A DNA stretch of 64,000 nt, taken from Diaporthe sp. PMI_573 (lineage: Eukaryota > Ascomycota > Sordariomycetes > Diaporthales > Diaporthaceae). Below the pieces are notes generated by a model that had not been told where the DNA came from, made no database searches, and was given only the letters and a program-made list of their open reading frames with translations. Position numbers and translations under genes: made by a program. The DNA lies in NCBI GenBank assembly GCA_021399435.1, contig JAJTUP010000002.1:372001-436000 (forward strand), given 5' to 3'. This document shows, one piece after another, positions 54,006 through 64,000 of the stretch (the stretch's first letter is position 1; each line of letters begins with the position of its first letter).

Positions 54006-56263
54006 ATGGCATTGCCTTCTGTAATAGACGATACATATCTGCGATACAAGCCGCAGCACGAATCTCAGTACACCGAGATACTCACAGGAGAGCATGGCGC
54101 TGACCGACCTGGCACTCCTCGACCTCCTCTCAGTGTCTGGCCCAGTGTCCGCAATAGCAGACACTCATACGTTCCACCACCGTATACGGATAGAGTCAGC
54201 ACAAGACAGTCAGCTCTGCGAGCCCTGCAGCAGAGCTATCTGCAGCAGCCTCCCAGTGCTCCAATACAAGAGGAGAATCAAGGTACAGACCACCCTTGCC
54301 AGTTCCTCACGGAGTGATAGACGACTGAATCCAGGCTCAGTCACAGGCGTCGAATTGGACTGGCGGCCTTCGAGGGCCTTCACGTTTGCATTTGGGTCGC
54401 TGATTGTCGTCAGCGTCTGTGTGTCTCTCGAAGCCGCGTGCCTCGCCCTGGCCCTTCCCACCATTGCCTCCGAACTCAAAGGCTCGTCTATCGAAGCCTT
54501 TTGGACCGGTAGCAGCTTTCTGTTAGCCTCCGCGGTGTCTCAACCTATATTCGCATCCTTCAGCATCCTGTTCGGCAGGAAGTTGGTACGCATGACCATT
54601 GCCTCATAGAAAAGGATTCTTTGCCTGGGCCATCTCGGCCGGATAGTGTGGTGTTTTTAGCCTCAGGAAATTTATCCGAGACACCACAGATCCCTCTATC
54701 CCAGTACGTCGCTGATCTGTCCGATTTAGATGATACAAATATCCTGTGTCTTCTTTTGCACTGGTTGCGTTATCTCTGGCCAGGCCCAAAACTTCACGGT
54801 CCTGCTAGCTGGGCGTACTATCATGGGAATCGGCGGTACGTCTCCCGAGGCTCGGTATTCAGTATGGAACGTGGCACTGATACCTTGAGAAACAGGAGGC
54901 GGTATAATTACGCTAGCAGAGACGACTGTCACAGACCTGGTTCCTTTGAGGTATCGTGCGAAGTATCTCGGATATCTCGGTTCAGGTACGTGCAGCCTTT
55001 ACTTTGTGATGGATACACTTCAGAGAGCTGTTTGGCTAACATGACTCTTCGCTCCAGCATGGGCCGCCGGAATGGTCTCGGGGCCATTACTTGGCGCCGT
55101 TCTAGTCGAAAAGGCAACATGGCGATGGATCTTCTGGATAATGATCCCCTTCGTCGTACTTGGATTCCTCGCCATTACCTTCTACCTGAACCAAACACCC
55201 GTCCCCGGTGGCGTTATTCCTAAGTTGCGACGATTCGACTGGATTGGTGCCATAGCTCTGACCGGCTCACTCGTCTGCTTCCTCATCGGCCTCTCCTGGG
55301 GTGGCGTCCAATACGAATGGGGCGCTTGGCAAACATGGTTTCCGATGGTCCAGGGAGTCGAAGGAATTATTTTCACCATGATTTACGAATTCATGCTCGC
55401 GAAGGAGCCAATCATCATACCGACTATTTTCAACAACAGGAGCATGATCATCTGCTTCTTCCTGGCCATGGCACACGGATCTGTGGTGTGGTGTCTACTT
55501 TACTTTTTGGTCATTTACTACGAGGCTGTCAAATTCTATGGGACTATCAGCACTGCTCTGGCGGCTATGCCAGAGAGCATCACAATACTTGGTAAGTATC
55601 GACTCTATTGTGGTACTGTAACAAGCTGCAGGCTTGTAGCTGACGTGCTGGACAGCTGCGGGTATCATAGCGGGCCTTCTAGCAACCAAAACTGGCGAAT
55701 ATCGCACCTTCATTCGCTTAGGGTGGGCTGTGACAGTCTTCGGTTTCGTGTTGTTGAGCCTTCTGGACCAATACACATCCATATTTGGCTGGATCCTCCT
55801 CAACATTCCCATCGGCATATCCACAGGCGTGCTTTTCACCACCGTTCCAGTTGCCATCCAGGCTGCTGGTCGGCCGGAAGATGCCGGGCCTGCGGCTTCC
55901 TTCTTCTCCTTCAGCCGATCTCTTGGGCAAGCCATCGGTGTCTCCGTCGGCGGCACAATTTTGCAAAACCGTTTTAGAGCAGTAGCTGGCGGCCTCCCGA
56001 CCATTGCATCGCTGGCAGACGAGTTCAGCCACGAGATAGAGGGCCTCATCGGCTTTCTGAAGTCATTGCCGGTCACATCAGCCATGAGGAAGGAACTTGT
56101 TCAGGCATACTCAGATAGCCTGAAAAGTCTATGGTATTACGTGGCTGGATTTAGCGCAGTTACCCTTGTGCTCAGCTTCTTCGTCAAGAAGTATACTTTA
56201 GACCAAGCGTGGAGAACTGACCAGGCTTTGATAGAGAAGAAAGAGAGAAAGTCGCGAGTCTGA
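54006..56263 (+). CDS. MFS drug:H+ antiporter (DHA2, 14-TM type)
   Basis: Multidrug or metabolite exporter of about 619 aa. Exons: 54006-54282, 54341-54585, 54730-54835, 54896-54985, 55058-55591 and 55656-56263. A hydrophilic N-terminus of about 110 residues precedes TM1. DHA motifs include ALALPTIASEL (TM1 end), SFLLASAVSQPIF, FGRK (motif A), GRTIMGIGGGGI (motif C-like), DLVPLRYRAKYLG and WAAGMVSGPLLGA (antiporter motif C). WRWIFWIMIPF and FSRSLGQAIGVSVGGTILQN are typical of DHA2 exporters. The 144-nt intron 2 (54586-54729) is the least certain junction but restores TM4. It probably exports a toxin or drug; no linked biosynthetic core is visible beside it. Confidence 0.9.
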
Positions 56264-57597
56264 TAGGTGTATACATATCACATCATTTCAGGCGAAGTAT
56301 AAGCACCCTTGCTTCCTGAGGGTCTGCATTGTCGTTTATTGCTGTACAGTATGGTGTACATTTTTGGGTATCTCAATAGGCTCGTGTAGGCTTTGGGACA
56401 TCTCCATAGCACATAAAATTCAACATTACAAAAAGAAATAATTCGACATTACCTAGGTACGAAAAACGTGCCACAAAACCCAGGATAGAGTCACAGAGTC
56501 GAATTCAGGGCACTGGCAAGCAAGTATGGAACGGCTGGTACTGCTTGATGAAGCAGCACTAAAGGGGGTAGGGCGAACTTGGGTCCTTGACAATCGGTTT
56601 TCTTCTCTTTTTTGGTAACCTTTTTCTCTTTTCTCTCTCTCTCTTGTGCCTGTCAGGATTTCCTAATCCACAAGTTCTTTTCCACCATGTACCCCAATTT
56701 TTCTTGTATGACTCACGCTTCGAATTTGATAATAGTATGTGAGGTCAACAGTCTCCTGATTCAAGTCTATGGTTTTCTACTGATTAATCTTCGGTTCGGT
56801 CGAAGAGATGGGCTTACATGGCCATCAATGACATGACCTGACTCGGATCCGAATTTTGTTCTTTACTCCTAGGTCTGTACTTCATCTTGGAGAGATGATC
56901 TTCCGAGACTTAAGCTATTTTAGTGTCTTCAGAAGGCTCATGCCGAGAATGACCGTAACGACATGTTGCAAATGGAAGAGTGGCTGTGTCGGCCAGCCTC
57001 AAGCTTGCATAATCTGTTTCTTGAAATTGTACCAGATCCGAGACCCCCGTAGAGACTTGAACAAAAACGTGTCCGGAGGACTTGCATATTGATACGCGAT
57101 TGCGCGATACCCCTAAGCGGCCGCTAAGCTAGGGATTCGCCGTCTCAAAGACGTGAGTTCAGTAATCAGCCCGACGGTATCAGGTAGACAAATCTACACC
57201 CCGAACTTTTCAACGTTCTGGCACCATGAGAAGCCTTGGCCTTTCCCCGTTTTTCTCTGTTGATCCCCGTAGAAGCTCCCCGGGGTCTGGAGACAAGGTT
57301 CCACACCATCACTAATACACGCCTCGCCATAGAAAATTTCCCTCAGATCCACGCAAGGCTGTTATCTTACAAACAAGATGATTAATTCTCAGGTCTTGTC
57401 GACACGTCATTGCAAAAGTCTCCTCCCTAGCTGCAAGCACATGATTTTGTTTTAAGTGAAGATGGTTTTCCAAGAGCCTGGTGTTGAACAGTGCAAGATA
57501 TACGCAGGTCCTACTCCCAACACAGCAGGGGCTCCGTACCCATCCAATTGCAACTTCTATCCGATTCTTCTGTTCGCTGCGATTAACCATCTTTGCG
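56264..57597. promoter_or_regulatory. Promoter region of ABC transporter
   Basis: 1.3 kb with no supported gene. A CT-rich tract lies at about 56600-56645. The frame upstream of 57598 is open to 57481, but its first codon is GTG. Confidence 0.45.
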
Positions 57598-60500
57598 ATG
57601 ACCGATAGGTGGTCAACCACGGACGTTGAGTCCGTGGTCGGAGGGGGGGACCAGTCAAACGGCTCAGAGACCGACATCGAAGCGATACAGAAAATTCCGA
57701 CCCGGGCAAGGGAGCCATGGCACATGACCGAAGAAGTGCACCAACAAAACGAAAGAGACCTAGAAGCAGGGCAGAAGGCCAGGAAGCTCGGGGTCACCTG
57801 GCAGAACCTGACTGTCAAAGGCATCAGCAGCGATGCCACCGTCAACGAGAACGTCATCTCTCAATTCTACCCTTTCCATAGAGACGGCAAAGAGAGACCC
57901 CTCAAGACAATTATTGACAACTCGTCCGGTTGTGTCAAGCCAGGCGAAATGCTACTCGTTCTTGGGCGCCCTGGCTCTGGCTGTACGACATTGCTGAGCG
58001 TGCTTTCCAACAACAGGCTCGGCTACGAAGAAATCACGGGAAAAGTGTCCTTCGGGAGCATGAAAGCGGAAGAGGTGAAGAGCTACCGTGGCCAGATTAT
58101 CATGAACACAGAAGAGGAAATTTTCTATCCGACATTAACCGTCGAGGATACAATCAACTTCGCGGCTCGCAACAAGGTCCCCCGTCGCCTGCCGCCCGGC
58201 ACCACGAGACAGCAATACATCCAAGACACCAAAGACTTCTTGCTCCGGGTAGCCGGTATCTCTCATACGGCGCATACAAAAGTAGGAGATGCCTTCACTC
58301 GAGGTGTCTCGGGAGGGGAGAGGAAGCGTGTCTCTATCCTCGAATGTCTTACTACCCGGGCCAGCGTTTTCTGTTGGGACAACTCCACCAGGGGCTTGGA
58401 TGCCAGCACCGCTTTGGAGTGGATCAAAGCCATGAGAGTGATGACGGATGTGCTTGGCCTTACTACCATTGTCACTCTCTACCAGGCAGGCAACGGGATT
58501 TATGAGCACTTCGACAAAGTCTTGGTCCTGGACGAGGGCAAGCAGATCTACTATGGTCCGCGCCAGGATGCGGTGCCATTCATGGAAACCCTTGGTTTCC
58601 TGAGACAGTCTGGGTCGAACTCGGCCGACTTTTTGACCGGTGTCACGGTTCCCACAGAGCGCCTTATCGCCCCAGGGTTTGAGCAGTCATTTCCCTGTAC
58701 TTCGGATGAGGTCCTTGCTGCTTACGATCGATCGCCCATCAAGCCTAAGATGCTGGAGGAGTGCCTTGCTTATCCGTCAAGCCAAGAGGCCATCGACAAC
58801 ACGGCCTTGTTTAGAGAATCAGTCGCTTACGAGAAACACGACTGGGTCTCTGAATCGTCGCCTGTGACTGCTAACTTCCCTACTCAGGTTTGGTCAGCCA
58901 TCATCAGGCAGTACCATATTATGATGGGCGACAAGGCGACACTCATTCTGCAGCAGGCAGCCACTTTGACCCAGTCCCTCATCAGTGCCTCGCTCTTTTA
59001 CGCTGCACCGGACAATTCCGCCGGCCTCTTCATAAAAGGCGGCACTCTCTTCTTCTCGATCCTGTATCACGCCTCCATTGCTCTCTCCAAGGTCACCGAA
59101 TCCTTCACAGGCCGGCCCATCCTGGCTAAACATCATGCTTTTGCTCTCTACAAGCCGTCAGCCGTCGTCATCGCCGAGATACTTTCGGACTTCCCGATCC
59201 TCTTGTTCCAGATCACGCACTTCGGAATCATAATGTATTTCATGGTCGGCCTCAGGACCTCGGCTGAAGCATTCTTTACATATTGGTTCACCTGCTTTGT
59301 CAGTGCCATGTGCATGACAGCTCTCTTCCGTCTCATCGGTGCGGGCTTCCCCACTTTCGACGCCGCATCCAAGACCTCTGGTTTGGTCCTCGTCGCCTTC
59401 TTCGGGTACATGGGTTACATGATCGCCAAACCGGAAATGCATCCCTGGCTCGGTTGGATTTTCTGGATCAACCCTATGGCCTACGGTTTCGAAGCCTTGC
59501 TCGGCAATGAATTCCACGGCCAGGAAATACCATGCGTCGGCCCCAATCTCATCCCGAACGGCCCAGGCTACGTATCAGGCGAGGGAGGGCAGGCATGTGC
59601 CGGTGTTTCCGGTGCGAGGGCAGGTGCTTCAAGCCTTACCGGGGATGAATATCTATGGTCAATGGAATTTAGCCATGATCACGTCTGGCGCAACGTGGGA
59701 ATCATCTGCGCGTGGTGGGTCCTCTTCGTTGCCCTCACCATCTTCTTTACCTCAAGGTGGAAGCTCACGGGCGAGGGTGGCCGCAGCCTCCTGATCCCGA
59801 GAGAGAAAGCAAGCAAGGCCAAGCATGTCTTGCAGCTGGCAGATGATGAGGCAAGGCAAATTGAGAAGCGGTCAAATCAAATACCTGGCCCTCAGTCACC
59901 CAACGGTAACTCTAGTACCGGTCCAGATCTAATCCGTAACAAGAGCACCTTCACGTGGAGGAATCTGACATACACCGTCAAAACTCCCGATGGGGATCGC
60001 GTTCTTCTTGACAATGTGCAAGGTTACGTCAGACCTGGCATGCTTGGGGCCTTGATGGGGTCTTCTGGAGCTGGAAAAACAACGCTCCTGGATGTGCTCG
60101 CTCAACGCAAGACTGAAGGGACAATCCACGGATCTGTCTTGGTTGATGGCCGACCTATCCCCGTATCATTCCAGCGCTCGGCCGGTTATGTCGAGCAACT
60201 CGACATCCACGAGCCGTTGGCCACAGTCAGGGAGGCTCTGGAGTTCTCAGCCCTCTTACGCCAGTCTCGAGATACCCCGGACGCCGAAAAGCTGCGCTAC
60301 GTGGAAACAATCATCGACCTTCTCGAGCTCCACGACCTTGAACACACTCTGGTGGGCAGGCCAGGAGCTGGTCTCTCAGTCGAGCAGAGGAAGCGCCTGA
60401 CGATTGGCGTGGAACTGGTGGCGAAGCCGAGTGTCTTAATTTTCTTGGACGAACCGACCTCGGGACTCGACGGCCAGGCCGCGTATAACACAGTCCGCTT

Positions 60501-61985
60501 CCTTCGAAAACTGGCTGAGGCCGGACAGGCGGTCCTTGTGACTATACATCAGCCTTCAGCGCAGCTATTTGCGCAATTCGACACGCTGCTACTCCTCACA
60601 GCCGGAGGAAGAACAGTCTATTTTGGCGACATCGGCGACAACGCGAAGACTATCAAGGAGTACTTCGCTCGCAATGGAGAGCCTTGCCCAGCTGAGGCGA
60701 ACCCTGCGGAACACATGATTGATGTGGTTACAGGAGCCGGACGCCAAAGTATCGGCCATGACTGGCATCAGACGTGGCTACAGTCCCCTGAGCATGAGAA
60801 GTTGTGCGAAGAACTGGACGGCATGATTGAAGAGGCCGCGAGCCGTGATTCAGGAGCCCTCGACGACGGAAACGAGTTCGCAGCGTCGATGTGGACCCAA
60901 GTCAGACTCGTCACGCACCGGATGAACGCCTCGCTTTTCCGCAACACTGAATACGTCACCAACAAGTTTGTGCTGCACGTCAGCCTCGCACTCCTCAATG
61001 GATTCACCTACTGGAAGATTGGGGACAGCCTGACGGACCTCCAACAAAACCTCTTCACAGTTTTCCAGTTCATCTTCGTCGCACCGGGTGTGATTGCTCA
61101 GCTCCAGCCCCTGTTTCTCGAACGGCGTGATCTGTACGAGGCGCGGGAGAAAAAGAGCAAGATTTATCATTGGGCTCCTTTTGTCACGGGTCTTATTGTC
61201 TCCGAGCTTCCGTACTTGCTAATCTGCGCCTTGTTGTACTATGTGTGTTGGTACTTCACAGCAGGCCTCCCATCATCACCTGAACACGCCGGCAGTGTCT
61301 TCTTCGTCGTGGTAAGCCTCTGAATTACCTTATTTATCATCTCAAGACAGACTTCAGTGAGGCTGACATGTTCCTAGATCTTTTACGAGTTCCTCTACAC
61401 CGGTATTGGGCAGATGATAGCCGCGTATACTCCTAATGCCGTCTTCGCATCTCTCGTCAACCCGCTCGTGGTGATGACTCTTGTGTCCTTCTGTGGCGTC
61501 ATGGTACCATATAGCCAGATTGTGTCTTTTTGGAGATACTGGTGAGTATAACTTTCTGCGCTCCTTTGTGCTCGTAAACACAGTCACTGACAGCGTTGCC
61601 TCGTAGGATCTATTACATTGACCCCTACAACTACCTCATGAGTTCCCTGCTTGTATTCACAACTTGGGACAAGCTTGTTCACTGCAGCACCAAAGAACTT
61701 TCCATCTTTGACCCACCCGCCAACCAAACCTGCGGTGAATATCTGATTGCTTACCAGCAGGGCATGGGTGCTGGCACGAACCTCCTTAACCCAGACGCCA
61801 TGAGCCGTTGTGAGGTGTGTCAGTACACATCGGGCGCTGACTTCCTGCATACGCTGAACCTTCAGAACGAATCATACGGCTGGAGAAACGCCGGCATTGT
61901 CGTCGCGTTCGTGGCCGGGTGTTATGCGATGGTGTACCTGATGATGAAGCTACGCACCAAAGCGACGAAGAAGGCCGAGAACTGA
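57598..61985 (+). CDS. PDR-type ABC transporter (ABC-G full-size, pleiotropic drug resistance)
   Basis: ATP-driven plasma-membrane exporter with (NBD-TMD)x2 order. Exons 57598-61311, 61378-61541 and 61607-61985 give 1,418 aa, normal for PDR proteins. NBD1 has the characteristic degenerate Walker [10 protein letters not shown] and signature [14 protein letters not shown]2 has canonical [12 protein letters not shown], a variant signature LSVEQRKRL and Walker [13 protein letters not shown]. This asymmetry (Cys for Lys in NBD1, altered signature in NBD2) is typical of fungal Cdr/Pdr5 proteins. The TMDs carry [21 protein letters not shown] and, in the last exons, [16 protein letters not shown]. 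The ATG at 57598 follows a GTG-initiated extension. Role: efflux of azole-like drugs or toxins; substrate undefined. Confidence 0.96.
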
Positions 61986-62459
61986 ACACTATGGACGCTT
62001 GTTATCGTTATTATTATATTTTGCGATTCACCCGTGGGATACACTGCTAGATGGATTGTTTTAATGATATATTCAATGAAGGATGGGGTGTTCGGTTTCA
62101 TGATGAATAGCAGGGGTCAGTCACGAGGCGTTATCCTTTAGACTAGAGTTGTGGAAAATTTTCACATGTACCAATAGAACATTATAGGATGTCATGGCAT
62201 GTCACTCAGGTACGATGGTCGCCACAATAAGTCCGATATAGATTGTCGGAGATAACGCCCCCGGGCATAAGTGCATCACACAACATGCATGCGACTATAT
62301 TTTAACCCTTCTCTCCGCATGCCGGTACACGCACGGCTTGGGTCCTCCTTGGCTTTCATCATACTCCTTAAAATTTGAGAAATCCCTTCAGTCAGGAAAA
62401 TTCAACACGTGTCAGATCACCACATCACGCCTTCGAACTTCACCTGGCAGAGCAGCAAC
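61986..62459. other. Intergenic
   Basis: 474 bp; the 3' flank of the ABC transporter and the promoter of the ABM protein. Nothing else seen. Confidence 0.4.
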
Positions 62460-62822
62460 ATGGCTCAACCAGCTGCCCAGCTGACACTCTTCGTTACTTT
62501 CCACATCAAACCAGATCTTATCGAAACCTTCAAAGAAGCCCATCGCCCGGTCTGGGCGGCCTGCGCGAAGGAGCCTGAGTGTGTGCTATTCGACGTGTTC
62601 CAAGACCCCAGCCAGCCGGGCAGATTCCGTTTCATCGAAGTTTGGAGCGCGTCGCGAGAGTGGTTTGAGAGCGTCCAGCTCGCTAAGCCGTACTATGCAG
62701 AGCTATGGGCCAATTCAAAGCCTACTTGGGAAAGGGAGATGACGATTGAGTATTTTGAAAGGCTCCGGGAAGGCTTCACTGTTAAGCAAGGCTATCTGCA
62801 GAGTGGCGACCTCACGCATTGA
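62460..62822 (+). CDS. ABM-domain protein (antibiotic biosynthesis monooxygenase / YgiN-like)
   Basis: Single-exon, 120 aa, close to a single ferredoxin-like ABM domain. The first ATG is 62460; the open frame above begins with GTG. The pattern TLFVTFHIKPDLIETFKEAH, an ECVLFDVFQDP-type strand, FRFIEVWSA and the helix with PYYAELW follow the usual ABM order. Members act as cofactor-free quinol monooxygenases or simply as dimeric binding proteins. No signal peptide is visible. It lies downstream of the PDR transporter and next to a secreted cysteine-rich protein; a link to quinone or toxin handling is only suggestive. Confidence 0.85.
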   Translation: MAQPAAQLTLFVTFHIKPDLIETFKEAHRPVWAACAKEPECVLFDVFQDPSQPGRFRFIEVWSASREWFESVQLAKPYYAELWANSKPTWEREMTIEYFERLREGFTVKQGYLQSGDLTH

Positions 62823-63287
62823 TGGAAGACCGTCTCACGTCCTTCAATCTACTCCATGTACTCCACCACGCGCGAACAAGGAACAAGCCTCAAATTGTTT
62901 ATAAAAGGCACTGCAGCTGCCTTGTGGCCCTCGTTTACCAGTACTATACTTTGTCATCAAGTCACCTAAATGCTATCCACAGACTTCGAAGGACTCGGAG
63001 TCTTCGGCAAGCAAAGCTCTTGTGTTTAGTAGTAGGAAGTTTGGTCACCTTGTCTGAAATGATGCTTAAGACTGTGTGGAGGCAGCAACACCGGATCAAA
63101 AGTCACTTGCGCGAATTGTACAGCAGTCAAATAATGTATTCAATGAAGGTACGAGCACATGTGCCGAATGGAATATAAACTCTTCTCATTCCCCTTGTTA
63201 TTGATATGACCCAGCCTATACCATCTCTCCCGCCATTTGAGTCTGTCCCATGAACTCAAAAATGTCGCAAGTGGAGTACGCTCACAC
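62823..63287. other. Convergent 3' flanks
   Basis: 465 bp between two convergent stop codons, containing one 119-codon frame (62819-63178) without motifs. No RNA or repeat seen. Confidence 0.4.
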
Positions 63288-63715
63288 TTAACTGCAAGCT
63301 CCGAGGCCACCTGAGGGTCATGGTTCAGCAACGAACGATCGCAAAGGAAGGAGCTATTCAAGAGTTGGGAGGAGGAACACGTACTCTCGCAGCCAGTGTT
63401 GGTATACTTGCGGTCAACGTAGCAGCCCCAGCCAGGAATATGGTCCCACTTGTTATTGACCAGGCACCTAACACCAAAACGCCCGCTGGTAGGAGTGATG
63501 GTGGTGCGAACGCCGTTGGTGCCGGGGCCGTAGTAACAGGGGGCAGAAGAGACGGTAGGGTAGAGCGTGCACCAGTTGTCACGCTTGGAGAGGCCAGAAT
63601 CGCTCTCAGTCATGGGCTCCGCGATGGGCGCGGCCTCGGGCTCGGCCTCGGGGACAGGGTTGGCTGCCACGCTGGCAATGAGAGGGATGATGGTCAGGAG
63701 GAATGTTGCCTTCAT
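63288..63715 (-). CDS. Small secreted cysteine-rich protein with Kex2-type site
   Basis: 117 aa preproprotein from exons 63715-63385 and 63310-63288. A signal peptide (hydrophobic core FLLTIIPLIASVAA, cleavage near ANP) is followed by a Pro/Glu/Ala-rich propeptide that ends at KR (SGLSKRDNWC), a Kex2 site. The mature part of about 70 residues has six Cys in the order WC, APC, RC, GWGC, TGC and GAC, compatible with three disulfides. The intron (GTACGT...CTCAG, 74 nt) must be removed to gain the sixth Cys and the stop. A TATTTAAA box lies at 63836-63843 on the minus strand. This architecture is shared by fungal antimicrobial/killer-like proteins and plant-interaction effectors; no specific family was recognised. 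Confidence 0.85.
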
Positions 63716-63835
63716 TTTGACGATGTAGATACCGTTAGAAACTTTTTATGAGAATGATCAGGCTGGGAATCTGAAAGAGGAAGTGTGAGAGGTTGATGAT
63801 GTCTGTGGAGATGTTTTGAGAGGACATCATATCTG

Positions 63836-63843
63836 TTTAAATA
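63836..63843 (-). promoter_or_regulatory. TATA-like box of the secreted protein gene
   Basis: TATTTAAA on the minus strand, about 120 bp upstream of the start codon at 63715. A strong TATA-like box is consistent with inducible expression; this is inference. Confidence 0.45.
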
Positions 63844-64000
63844 GTTTTCGAGAGTTCAGCCCTCGCTGCTTGATTGTATCGTGACTGCCTCATGTACAAG
63901 TAATTTTTCATTACGAAATAAATATTCACTAAAGTGATCATGTTTAATCAGTCCTCACACTTCTTTGTTGTTTTGGCGTAGCAAAGCGCTGGGCATCGCC

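Noticed and set aside
62819..63178. 119-codon plus-strand frame after the ABM gene
   Set aside because: Overlaps the ABM stop, AT-rich and without motifs; probably 3' UTR.
1..64000. Polyketide synthase, NRPS or classical terpene synthase
   Set aside because: None of the long multi-domain frames or active-site motifs expected of these enzymes occurs in the window.
1..64000. CRISPR arrays, bacterial operons, insertion sequences, complete transposons
   Set aside because: The window is eukaryotic (spliced genes); no regularly spaced repeats, terminal repeats or transposase/reverse-transcriptase motifs were seen.

Overview
The window is nuclear DNA of a filamentous ascomycete (Pezizomycotina, most likely a sordariomycete-type fungus; genus not determinable from the sequence alone). 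The evidence is dense genes with many 50-110 nt GT-AG introns and CTRAY-like branch points, three Zn2Cys6 regulators, fungal-type P450s, a PDR-type ABC transporter, and a nuclear tRNA-Arg with an intron. Gene models below are hand-spliced by reading frame and family conservation. Lengths were checked so that exon sums are multiples of three.

Region 1 (1-22.1 kb) looks like a secondary-metabolite tailoring or aromatic-catabolism cluster. It holds a 5'-truncated P450, a phenol-hydroxylase-type FAD monooxygenase, an SDR, a second P450, a salicylate-hydroxylase-type FAD monooxygenase, a Zn2Cys6 activator, a membrane protein resembling the bacterial spirocyclase AveC family, a fumarylacetoacetate-hydrolase-family enzyme, a DUF3237 protein and a second Zn2Cys6 regulator. 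No polyketide synthase, NRPS or classical terpene synthase lies in the window, so the scaffold enzyme, if there is one, must be further left or elsewhere. Several promoters here carry CCGCGG-centred sites, including a perfect 10-bp inverted repeat before the AveC-like gene.

Region 2 (22.1-32 kb) is metabolic and housekeeping. A divergent inositol-dehydrogenase-like gene and sugar/inositol MFS transporter share one promoter. They are followed by a TMEM184/OST-alpha-type membrane protein, a tRNA-Arg(ACG) with a 28-nt intron, and a Git1-like glycerophosphodiester permease.

Region 3 (32-47.1 kb) contains a long, heavily spliced PLP-dependent decarboxylase (with an apparent 5-nt micro-exon and a GC-AG intron), a CorA-like membrane protein, an SDR lacking the catalytic Tyr, an unknown signal-anchored protein, a membrane-anchored FAD oxidoreductase and an unrecognised gene with an acidic tail.

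Region 4 (47.6-64 kb) contains a third Zn2Cys6 regulator, a 4.2-kb gene-poor stretch, a drug-type MFS exporter, a full-length PDR ABC transporter, a small ABM-domain protein and a secreted six-cysteine protein with a Kex2 site. It reads as an efflux and secretion neighbourhood.
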